Source of the DNA: an uncultured Myxococcales bacterium
GTDB taxonomy: Bacteria > Myxococcota_A > UBA9042
Direction of reading: 5' to 3'
DNA: 38,536 nt
Assembly (NCBI GenBank): GCA_937910235.1
Contig: CALENB010000430.1
Location: 1-38,536 of the forward strand
The notes beneath the pieces are model-generated. The model saw only the letters and a list, made by a program, of their open reading frames with translations, was not told the DNA's origin and ran no database searches. Positions 1 through 9,300 of this stretch are shown one piece after another (the first letter of the stretch is position 1; each line of letters opens with the position of its first letter). Both the position numbers and the translations under genes were made by a program.

Positions 1-55
1 TGTTCGCGAGACTGCCTGGTCTACCGTCATGGACGAAACGATGATCGAGGCCCAC
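1..55 (-). CDS. Possible 5' end of a further minus-strand gene (truncated)
   Basis: After the ctaA stop at 103-105 the minus strand offers two unfinished starts. A GTG at 55 is preceded by a good GGGAGG (62-67) six bases away. An ATG at 30 in another frame would begin M-T-V-D-Q-A-V-S-R-T. In many bacteria the gene after ctaA encodes protoheme IX farnesyltransferase (ctaB/cyoE), so either could be its N-terminus. Too little sequence is present to identify the product or choose the frame. Confidence 0.25.
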   Translation of the reverse strand, partial: MGLDHRFVHDGRPGSLAN

Positions 56-102
56 GGGTGGCCTCCCGTCGCGTCGCCGACTGGGCCGCGGCCCAGCGAT
101 CG

Positions 103-1200
103 TCAGCGTACCCGAGACCTTGGCGTCGACGACGCGCTAGGCGTCCGATCAACACGAAAGGTATGCGCGACCGCCAGCGCGACGCTCAACAAGATCAGCG
201 CCAAACCCTGGTGCAGGGTCGCTACCCAGATGTTGACGTGGCTGAGCACCGTCACCGCACCCAGGATGAGCTGCAGACTGACCACGAGCGCGAGGCCGAC
301 GGCTAGACGTCGCTGGCGGCGCGTGACGGACCGACGCCACGCCACCAGCGCCACAGCCAGGGCCGCAACAAGCACGACCCACGCTAGCGTCCGGTGCATG
401 AAGTGGATCGCGATGGGGTTGTTCAGTAGCGCCGAGCCGACAGAGGCGCCGTTGGCCCACCCGTCGGGCAGCCACTGACCGTTCATGTCGGGAAAAGTCG
501 CGAAGATGAGGCCGGCGCGTTTACCGGCCATGAGGGCGCCGTACACCACCTGCAGCCCGATGAGGCCTACCAGCCCCCAGCGAATCGAGCTCGAGAGCGG
601 CCTCGTTGCCGTCGGCGTCGACTCGGCGGCGCTCGCGTCAGATGTGGCCGTGTCCCAGGCGAGATCCATCCACAGCCACTGCACCCACCCCGCCACAACG
701 AACGCGAGGCTGAGGTGCGCCGCCAACCGAAGATGGCTGACCTCGGGCATGTTCACCAGGCCACTCTTGACCATGAACCAGCCCAGGAGCCCCTGCGCTC
801 CTCCCAGCACAAACGCGCCGCCCGCCCGCCAAGCGACCGCGCCACGCAGCTGCCTGCGTACGACGAAGACCAACCACGGCAGGAAAAAAACGACCCCGAT
901 CAGCCGACCCCAGAGTCGGTGTAGGTACTCCCAAAAGAAGATCTGTTTGAAGTCCGCTAGGGTCATCCAGCTGTTGACGTGGGCGTATTGTGGCGTCTGC
1001 TGATACCGCAGAAACACGGCCTCCCAGCGCGCTTGATCGAGCGGAGGCAGCGCGCCCATCAGCGGGTGCCACTCCACCATCGACAGCCCAGATCCCGTCA
1101 GCCGGGTGATCCCTCCGATGACGACCATCGCGCCGATCATCGCGTACACCACCAGCAGCCACAGACGAACGGCGCGGGGGGGGGCGTGTCTCATGGTCAT
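103..1200 (-). CDS. ctaA: Heme A synthase, COX15/CtaA family
   Basis: This is an integral membrane enzyme of about 365 residues that oxidises the C8 methyl of heme O to give heme A for aa3-type cytochrome oxidases. The N-terminal helix is followed by the family signature GGITRLTGSGLSMVEWHP. Heme-ligand-type histidines are seen in WEYLHRLWGR, in HLRLAAHLSLA, in HFMHRTLAW and in LHQGLALILL. Eight hydrophobic segments can be followed, and the length is typical of the proteobacterial/mitochondrial-type family. The ATG at 1200 lies 6 bp after the stop of the P460-like lipoprotein gene, so the two are probably co-transcribed. The Shine-Dalgarno is weak (AAGAAG in the end of the upstream gene), and a second in-frame ATG lies two codons in. 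This gene implies aerobic respiration with a heme-A oxidase. Confidence 0.93.
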   Translation of the reverse strand: MTMRHAPPRAVRLWLLVVYAMIGAMVVIGGITRLTGSGLSMVEWHPLMGALPPLDQARWEAVFLRYQQTPQYAHVNSWMTLADFKQIFFWEYLHRLWGRLIGVVFFLPWLVFVVRRQLRGAVAWRAGGAFVLGGAQGLLGWFMVKSGLVNMPEVSHLRLAAHLSLAFVVAGWVQWLWMDLAWDTATSDASAAESTPTATRPLSSSIRWGLVGLIGLQVVYGALMAGKRAGLIFATFPDMNGQWLPDGWANGASVGSALLNNPIAIHFMHRTLAWVVLVAALAVALVAWRRSVTRRQRRLAVGLALVVSLQLILGAVTVLSHVNIWVATLHQGLALILLSVALAVAHTFRVDRTPSASSTPRSRVR

Positions 1201-1206
1201 CGTCCG

Positions 1207-1941
1207 TTACTTCTTGCAGCGCGCGTCGGCGTTTTGCAGGGACTCAATCACTTCGGCGGAGAAGGGCAGCTTGTCGCAGCCGTGATCCTGCTCGCAGATC
1301 AGATCCCACTTCGGTTTCGCCTTGTTGTGGCAGCCAAAGCAGTTGCCGTTGAAGCCGTTGACCACCTCTGTCGTGCCGCGGGCCGCGATCTCTGTGGTGT
1401 TGCCTTTGATCTTGAGGAAGAAGAACTCCCAGTCCTTGGTCGCGGCGCTCCAGCCCTGCTCGTGTTTCACCATCGCCTCGGTCGGGATGAGCTGGATGAC
1501 CGTGCCCGCTGGATAGGCGCCTCCGTCCGGGTTGTTGGCGACCGCGATGGCCTCCTCCAAGCGACCGTTTAGGCTCTTGATGCGAAATCGATGCGCCTTC
1601 GTCCAGTCGGTGATGCAGCCAAAATCCGCCGCCGTGACGGTGAGCGGTCCCTTCGTGGCGTCCGCAGCGCCAGCGTCGGCGCCAGCGATGTCGGTCTGTT
1701 GCGCATCGGCGGCGACCCCGTCGGTTTGCCCACCGTCAGAGAGCCCATCCTGAGACACGGCGCCGCCGTCGTCTGCGACCGCGGCGTCAACGGCGATGGC
1801 CGCGTCGGGGTCGGCACCGCAGGCGACGAGCAGCGCACCTCCGCAGACAATCAGCGCGCAGGAGAGGGCGCGCAGCCATGGACCCGCGGCCCAGGCGGAG
1901 GCTAGGTCGGCACGGACGAGGGGGCGCGAGCGAACGGGCAT
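1207..1941 (-). CDS. Cytochrome P460-like c-type heme lipoprotein
   Basis: The product is 244 residues from the ATG at 1941. This start is chosen over an in-frame upstream start at 2013 because GGAG lies five bases before it. The signal ends in a lipobox LLVAC (Cys41) followed by G, which fits outer-membrane sorting. An acidic Asp/Ala/Gly tether of about 55 residues follows. The globular part (about 100-244) contains the stretch YPAGTVIQLIP, then GWSAATKDWEFFFLK, and a single heme c motif CFGCH at 201-205. This order resembles the cytochrome P460 family (periplasmic mono-heme proteins oxidising hydroxylamine or detoxifying nitrogen oxides). The family call is made by eye, and a plain monoheme cytochrome c with a novel fold is the alternative. 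The position directly upstream of ctaA links it to respiration. Confidence 0.7.
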   Translation of the reverse strand: MPVRSRPLVRADLASAWAAGPWLRALSCALIVCGGALLVACGADPDAAIAVDAAVADDGGAVSQDGLSDGGQTDGVAADAQQTDIAGADAGAADATKGPLTVTAADFGCITDWTKAHRFRIKSLNGRLEEAIAVANNPDGGAYPAGTVIQLIPTEAMVKHEQGWSAATKDWEFFFLKIKGNTTEIAARGTTEVVNGFNGNCFGCHNKAKPKWDLICEQDHGCDKLPFSAEVIESLQNADARCKK

Positions 1942-2088
1942 GGGGACTCCGGAGCGGGCGGTGCTGGGCTTGGTTGATGCGGCGCTGGGCTTCGAGGGCA
2001 GGCAGGTTGCCACGTTCGCGCGAACAATGCGCTACCCGGCGGGCCTGCCGCCCTTGTGGCGGTGTCGACAGCGACGCATGCTGTCCTG
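1942..2088. promoter_or_regulatory. Divergent intergenic region
   Basis: This spacer separates the minus-strand P460-like gene from the plus-strand CofD-like gene, so promoters for both should lie here. It is GC-rich and no convincing -35/-10 pair could be picked out. The GTG alternative start of the CofD-like gene (2056) and the upstream alternative of the lipoprotein gene (2013) also fall within it. Confidence 0.4.
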
Positions 2089-3267
2089 ATGGCACAGCAC
2101 GCCCCCGCGACAGGTCCCAGCATCGTGTTCTTCTCTGGCGGCACCGCCTTGCGCGGTCTCAGCCGAGCGCTGCTGACCCACACTTGGCGCTCGGTGCACC
2201 TGCTCACCCCGTTCGACTCGGGCGGCTCGTCGGCGTCGCTTCGGTCGGCCTTTGGCATCATCGCCGTCGGGGATCTGCGCAACCGCATGGTCGCGCTCGC
2301 AGACCCTGATCGGCCCGGTTTCATGGCGGCTGCGGCGCTGTTGGCGAGGCGGTTGCCGGTGCGTGGCACGCCCGAGCGCAACGCCGCGGCGCTGGCGGCG
2401 ATCGGTGCGGGCACCAGCCCCGAGATTCCTCACCTGGCGCCGACCGTCGCTGCTGCCGTGCAGGCCGATATGGCGGCGTTTATCGTCGCCATGCCGGATG
2501 ATTTCGACCTCGGCGGCGCGAGCATTGGCAACCTGCTGCTGGTCGGCGCGTGGCTGCGAAGCGCCCGGCAAATGGCGGTCGCAGTCGAGCGCTGGTCACA
2601 GCTGATGGATGTGCGCGGCGTCGTTCGGCCGGTTGTGGAGGCGGACTTGCATCTGGCTTTTGACCTCAACGACGGCTCGTTCGTCGTCGGTCAGCACCGG
2701 GTGACCGGCAAGACCTGCGCGGCCCCGGTCGCCACGATCCGTGACGTGAGATTGATCCGCGGCCTCGATGATCCGGCCCCAGCCACCGCGCAGATCAGCG
2801 AGGATGTGACCGCGATGGTCCACGGCGCGGACCTGATCTGCTACCCCATGGGATCGTTTTACTCGAGCGTGCTCGCCAACCTCTTGCCCGGCGGCGTCGG
2901 GGCGGCGATCGCCAACGCAGCGTGCGCGAAGGTGTTTGTGCCCAACACCGGCCACGACCCGGAGCAGCGCGGTCTCAGCGTCGCCGAGGCCACGCGGCGT
3001 CTGGTGGACACAGCGCTCGCCGGGATCGCTGAGGCGCCGTCAGCGTCGCCCTATCGCCCTTCCGTTCATGACGTGCTCGATGCGGTGGTGGTCGATAGCG
3101 AGACCGGCGTGTACCCCGCAGGGCTTGACCTCGATGGCGTCCGCGCGCTGGGATTGAAGGTCATCGACATGCCGCTGGTGACCCGCAATTCGGCGCCAGG
3201 GCTCGACCCGAACCGGCTCGCCAGCCTGCTCGTGCGCCTCGCTGGTGCCCGTATTCGGAGGGCCTAA
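2089..3267 (+). CDS. CofD-like protein of the GAK-system type (YvcK/CofD fold)
   Basis: The product is 392 residues from the ATG at 2089, which places the first beta-strand close to the N-terminus. A GTG at 2056 in frame is the alternative, and neither has a strong ribosome binding site. The N-terminus has FFSGGTALRGLSRAL followed by LTPFDSGGSSASLR, the nucleotide/phosphate-binding pattern of CofD and YvcK proteins. LICYPMGSFYSSVLANLLPGG and VFVPNTGHDPE further on also match that fold. CofD transfers 2-phospholactate in F420 synthesis, and YvcK binds UDP-sugars. The sequence FDSGGSSASLRSAFG is closest in my memory to CofD-related proteins of the GAK gene system (ATP-grasp, amphi-Trp, HPr-kinase-like). 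No such partner is seen here, so substrate and role are open. Confidence 0.75.
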   Translation: MAQHAPATGPSIVFFSGGTALRGLSRALLTHTWRSVHLLTPFDSGGSSASLRSAFGIIAVGDLRNRMVALADPDRPGFMAAAALLARRLPVRGTPERNAAALAAIGAGTSPEIPHLAPTVAAAVQADMAAFIVAMPDDFDLGGASIGNLLLVGAWLRSARQMAVAVERWSQLMDVRGVVRPVVEADLHLAFDLNDGSFVVGQHRVTGKTCAAPVATIRDVRLIRGLDDPAPATAQISEDVTAMVHGADLICYPMGSFYSSVLANLLPGGVGAAIANAACAKVFVPNTGHDPEQRGLSVAEATRRLVDTALAGIAEAPSASPYRPSVHDVLDAVVVDSETGVYPAGLDLDGVRALGLKVIDMPLVTRNSAPGLDPNRLASLLVRLAGARIRRA

Positions 3268-3300
3268 GACAGAACGCGTCCTACCGGTCGTAGCCCTCTG

Positions 3301-3340
3301 CCCCCACACCGACTACCCTTCCGGGACATCTGAGTGGGGG
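3301..3340 (+). promoter_or_regulatory. Possible hairpin masking the ribosome binding site of the giant gene
   Basis: CCCCCAC (3301-3307) is perfectly complementary to GTGGGGG (3334-3340), with a 26-nt loop. The right arm overlaps the Shine-Dalgarno GGGGGAG (3336-3342) that lies seven bases before the ATG at 3350. Folding would hide the site and could limit translation. The pairing is visible directly, but its regulatory role is inference. Confidence 0.3.
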
Positions 3341-3349
3341 AGTTGTCTG

Positions 3350-6300
3350 ATGAAGTTGAATCGTGCCGTGTTGCAGGATGGATCGCGTTCTGTCGCCCGG
3401 CTTGACCCCACGGCGTCAGCGCTGCCTTGGCAGGGTTATGTCGCGCAGGGTCTGCGCCAGCAGGGTCTGCGCCAGCAGGGTCTGCGCCAGCGGGGTCTGC
3501 GCCAGCAGGGTCTGCGCCAGCCGGGACTTCTCCAACAGATGCTGCCGCCGCTGGTGCTCGCGCCGCTGGCGCTGCTGATGCTCGCGAGCGGCTGCGGCGA
3601 GCCCAACGAGATCAAACCGAGCGACGTCGGCGCCGCCGACACCGCGACGACCGACGACGCTGGCGCGGTGGCCGACACCGGATCCTCGCAGGATGATGTG
3701 TCCTCCGACACCGCGAAGGCTGACATCGCAGCCCACGACGGTGGTGCGGCCGACGTCGGCGCTGATGTGTCCGGAGATCCGGGGCTGAAGACCTTGTGTG
3801 ATCCGTGCACCCTCTCGAGCCAGTGCGGCGCTGCCGGGGACGCGAGCGCTCGGTGCGTGGACCACGACGGCAACGGTGCGTTCTGTGCCATGGCGTGCGG
3901 CGACGCAGACGCGTGCCCGCTCAAGTACACCTGCCGATCGGTCACGACCATGGAGGGCACCAAGGCGAGCCAATGCGTGCCGGAAGGGGCGAAGGCGACG
4001 GTGTTCGGGGCCTGCAACTGCTCGACAGAGGCGATCAAGGCTGGAAAAAAGACGTCCTGCTCTGTGACGTCGTCAGTCGACGGCAAATCGGTCACCTGCT
4101 ACGGCGAGCGCGCCTGCGAGAAGGTCGGCCTGAGCTCGTGCACGGCGTCCGCCCCGACCAAGGAGGTCTGCGACGGTCTCGACAATGATTGCGATGGCAG
4201 CACCGACGGCGGCACGTGCGATGACGGTGACGCCTGTACGCTGGATATCTGTGACGGAAAGGCCGGAAAATGCGCATCAAAGCCCAACGCCGGACCCTGC
4301 AACGACGACAACCCCTGCACCACCGGCGAGACGTGCTCGGGCGGCGCGTGCAAGGGCGGCGTCGCCAACGCGTGTGACGATAAAAACCCCTGCACCACAG
4401 ATGCCTGTGACAAGGCGGTCGGGTGCCAGCACGCGGCGATTGCGGGATGTAAGGCGTGCACGGCGTCGAGTCAGTGCAATGACGGCGACGCCTGCACTGC
4501 CGACGCCTGTAGCAACAAGAACTGTTCGTTTACGCCCAAAGTGTGCGACGACAACGACAGCTGCACGACGGACGCCTGCTCGCCTGAGAAGGGGGATTGC
4601 ACGTCGGTCTTCAACAAGAGCGTGTGCAGCACCGCCAAGCCGCTGTCCCTCCCATTCATGGCGAGTTTTGGTTGTGGCGACGCCTCCGCCGCGCTGTGGA
4701 CGCTCGACAAGCCAGCGACCGCGGGCGCGCCGGCCTGGGGATTCGACGACACGCCTGCGTTGCCAGCGCCGTCCTACAAACCCTGCAGCTTGAACTTCAA
4801 CAACGGCACTGATTTTCAGTGCACGGCAGGCGCGACGGCGGTCTCAGGTGCGGCTATGTCGCCATGGATTGACGCTACATCGGTGCCCACCGCGGGCAAC
4901 CTGCGCATGCGCGTGCGGTTCGGTGGGACGTATGAGCGCAACAACAATGACGAGCTGTTTTTCGAGGCCTCCGTGGACGGCAAGACCTGGACGACGCTCT
5001 ACGACGCCAACGGGATGACCACGACGTCGCAGTGGAGCGAGCCAAACGTCAGCCTGAGTGTCATGGAAGGCAAGATCTTCCGGGTGCGTGTTCGCTTCTT
5101 CACCAACAACTGCACGGCCAACACGGGGACCGGGCCCTTCATCGACCGCGTCTGGATCAACGATGACGCCTGCTACGCCCACGACGACTGCACCGGCGGC
5201 AGCGCGTGCTCCGTGCGCCGTTGCGTGAATCAGAGCTGCCAGGGGCTGAACCCCTGCAATGACTTCAACGCGTGCACCAGCGACAGCTGCAACAGCGCCG
5301 ACGGGAGCTGCAAACACGGCGCCGTGAACGGCGGCAAGCCTTGCGAGGACGGCGACTCCTGCACCGTTGGCACCTTGTGCACGGCTGGCGTCTGCGCGGG
5401 CGGCACTACGGCAAAGGACGGAGACGTCTGCGACGACGGCAACGGCTGCACACCGAATGGCGTCTGCAAGGGCGGCGACTGCAAGGCGGCGGTCATCTGC
5501 GACGACGCCAACACATGCACTGTCGACAGCTGCGACCCGCTGCTCAACAAGTGCGTCTTCCTACCGGCGTCGGGCAGCTGCGACGACGATGATCCATGCA
5601 CGACGAAGGACAGCTGCGCCAAAGGGTTCTGCGCTGGCGAGGCCAAAAGCTGCGACGACAGCGACCCGTGCACCTCGGATACCTGTGCGATCACCGGCGG
5701 CGCTTGCACCCACGTCGCGGACACGTGTGACGACGGCGACTCCTGCACCATCGACAGCTGCAACAAGGCCTCTGGCGCGTGCAGCCACAGCGCCGATAGC
5801 GCGTGCGCCGCGGCGGCGAAGTTGCCCTACACACAGCCGTTCGATTGCGGCGGGAAGCACAGCTGGGCCCTCACGGGTACATCCGGCGGACCGACCTGGG
5901 CTGTCGACGCGACCCCAGCTGTACCGGTGCCCTACACGGGGGCATGCGCCCTGAACTTCAACAACGGCAAAGACTTCGCGTGCCCGGCTGGCGCGACGAA
6001 GGTGGAAGGTACGGCCACGTCGCCGTGGCTCGACGCGACGGCCGCACAGACGACATACATGCGCCTGCGATTTCGCTTGGCTGGCTCGTGGGAGTCGAAC
6101 AACGACGACGAGTTCTACGTGGAGGGCACCACGGACGGCACGGTATGGCAGAAGATCTGGGACGCCAGCAACACCAACACCACGAGCTGGCAGTACCCGC
6201 AGCTCGGCCTTGGCCAGTACCTAGGCACGAAGTTCCGCCTGCGTTTCCGGTTCTTCAGCGCGGACTGCACAGACAATGGCGGCACGGGTCCGTTCATCGA

Positions 6301-9300
6301 CGACGTCCGAGTCGAAGATCTTGGTTGCCTCCTCGACAAAGACTGCGACGACGGCAGCGCCTGCACGACGCACAGCTGTAGCAGCAACGGCTACTGCTCG
6401 AACGTCGGCAAGAACTGCAACGACGACAACCCGTGCACGACCGACACCTGCAGCGCGGCGACAGGCGCCTGTGGTCATACGTTCCTAGCTGATGGCTACG
6501 GATGCAGCGACGGAGACGTCTGCACCGTTCAGGACAAGTGTCACAGCGGCAAATGCTACGGCGTGCCGAGCGCGTGTGATGACGGCGACGCCTGTACGAC
6601 AGATCTGTGCGATGTGCAGGTCGGCTGCCTGTACAAGCCGGTCTGCGATGACGGCGACGGCTGCACTCTCGACATCTGCGATCCTGGGACCCAAAAATGC
6701 AGCGTAAAGGCCGTGATTGCGGGCGCGGCGTGTGAGGACGGCGACGCCTGCACCGGTGGCGAGCTGTGCGGCGCGAAGGGCTGCGTGGGTGGCGTGGTGA
6801 GCGTCAGCGGCACAAACGCGTCGTACTCCACAGTGAGTGACGTCGCCGTTCACAGCACCGGGGCCGTGTTCTTCACGTCGATCGGTTACCATCGCATCTA
6901 CAAGCTTGAGGGCGCGACCGCGGTCGTGATCGCCGGTACGAGCAGCGGCTACGTGGACGGAGCTGGCACGCAAGCGCGGTTCAACTCGCCGCGCAGCTTG
7001 GACGTCGATCCGGCTGGCAACTTGTTTGTGGCGGACTCCAGCAACCACCGCATTCGCAAGGTCGACACCAAGGGCGTCGTGAGCACGCTCGCCGGCAGCA
7101 CTGGCGGCTTCACCGAAGGCGCAGCTGGCCGGCTCAACAACCCGTACGGCGTCGCCTTGGACAGCAAGGGCACCGTGTGGGTCGCAGACACCTACAACTA
7201 TCGGATTCGCAGATTGGGCGGCGCTGGCAGCGTCATCACCATCGCGGGTAGCGCGTCGGGCGGATTCGCGGACGGGCAGGGCGCTGCGGCGCGATTTAAC
7301 CAGCCGATGGGCATCGATTTCGACGCGGCGGACGCGCTCTACGTCGCCGATAGCTACAACTACCGCATTCGGAAGGTGACACCGACGGGCCTGGTCACCA
7401 CCGTCGCCGGGAGCGGCACCAACGGCTTCATCGACGGTCCGGTCGCCTCCGCGCGCTTCTATCGACCGTGGGATGTGCAAGTCGCCGCTGGCGGCGGGCT
7501 TCTCGTGGCGGACGCGTACAACTATCGTGTGCGCCGCATCACGGCGACCGGGTTGGTGAGCACCCTGGCGGGCCAGTCGAGCGGTGGGTACACCAACGGC
7601 CCCGGCGTCTTGGCGCGCTTCAACCGACCGACCGGGATCGCGACTCACAAGGATGGGACGATCTACGTCGCCGACATGTACAACGGCCGGATTCGCACCC
7701 TGACTGTGACGCCAGGCGACGGCGCGACGCTGTGCGACGACGGCAACGCGTGCACTATCGACGCGTGCGACAAGCTCGCCGGGGCCTGCAGCAACAAGGC
7801 CAAATCGAGCTGTGATGACGGCAAAGCGTGCACAACGGATGCGTGCGACCCCTTGTCGGGCGCGTGCATGAACACCCCGGTGGCCTGTGATGATGGCGAC
7901 TCGTGCACGGTCGACAGCTGCGCCGCGGCGACGGGCGACTGCGCACACGTGGCCGGGACCTGCAGCGACGTGGTGACGCAAGACGGCTGGAAGCAGGCGT
8001 TCACCTGCAGCGCCGCGTCGCTGCAAGGCTGGACCCTGACCGGCGCGGGCGGCCCCAAGTGGGCTGTCGACAAAACGCCCGACAAACCGGCTCCGGTGAG
8101 CCCAGACTGCACCCTGAACTTCAACAACGGCACCGACTACACCTGTGCGGCCGGCGCCAAAAACGTGGAAGGAAGCGCCACGACGCCTTGGCTCGATACG
8201 TCGAAGATGGTCGCGGGCGGGCAGGTCCGAGTGCAGTTTCGCTACTCCGGGCGTTGGGAGACCAACAACAACGATGAGCTGCTGGTCGAGATCACGACGG
8301 ACGGCACCACCTGGTCGCTGCTCGCCGACCTCAGCTGGGGCTCCTCCGCGAGCTGGGGCACCTATAACGGCCTGCGATCTGGGGTCGGGGGCGGCAAGAT
8401 GAAGCTGCGATTCCGCTTCGTCACGACCGACTGCAAGCTGAACGGCTGGCAAGGCGCATTCATCGACAACCTGGTGATCAGCGACGAGAGCTGCAAAGCG
8501 GCCAGCGACTGCGGCGACGGCAACGCTTGTACGACGGACAGCTGCAACAGCGCCGGCGCCTGCACTTACGGCGGCCTCAGCTGCAACGATGGAAACGCCT
8601 GCACTGATGACAGCTGCAGCGTCCAGTGGGGTTGCCAGCACAAGGTGAAAGTGGACGGCACGCTCTGCTCGGATGGCGACACCTGCACCACCAATGATTC
8701 GTGCCTCCAGCAGCAGTGTGTCGGTGTCCCAAGCGGCGTCGAGGGCAGCTCGTGCTCCGACAGCTCAAATTGCACCGGCGGCGACACCTGCACCAAGGGT
8801 AAGTGTGTCGGCGTGTCCATGTGTCACGACGGCAACGTCTGCACGAAGAACGGGTGCAGCAGCGGCAACTGCACGTTCACGCTCGACCCCAAGCTCTGCG
8901 ATGACGGCAAGCCGTGCACGGTGGACGTCTGCGATGGCAACGACGGCGGCTGTAAACACAGCGACGATGCCTGTGATGACGGCGACAGTTGCACCGTCGA
9001 CAGCTGTGACCCCAAGTCCGGGGCGTGCACCTTCGCGAAGGGGACGTGCGGGGCCAACGACAAGCCGACGGTGCCGTGGCAGGCCGGATTTGCGTGTGAT
9101 GGCAGCGGCAAATCGCAGTGGACGCTGCAGAACGTGAGCGGCGGCGTCGGCTGGGCGATGGACAAAACGCCGCTACCGCCCAAACCTTATGTGGGCGACT
9201 GCTCGCTGAACCTCAACGACGGCACCAAGCTGAGCTGTGACGCCGGCCAGACGAGCATCGTGGCCTACGCCATGAGCCCTTGGATCGACGCGACGCTGAT

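Noticed and set aside
3446-3520. CRISPR-like array
   Set aside because: Units are 15 bp with no spacers, in frame inside a coding sequence, so it is a simple tandem repeat.
6485-8641. A 718-codon minus-strand open frame inside the giant gene
   Set aside because: It arises from the repeated Asp/Cys codons of the plus-strand gene. It has no ribosome binding site or recognisable domain.
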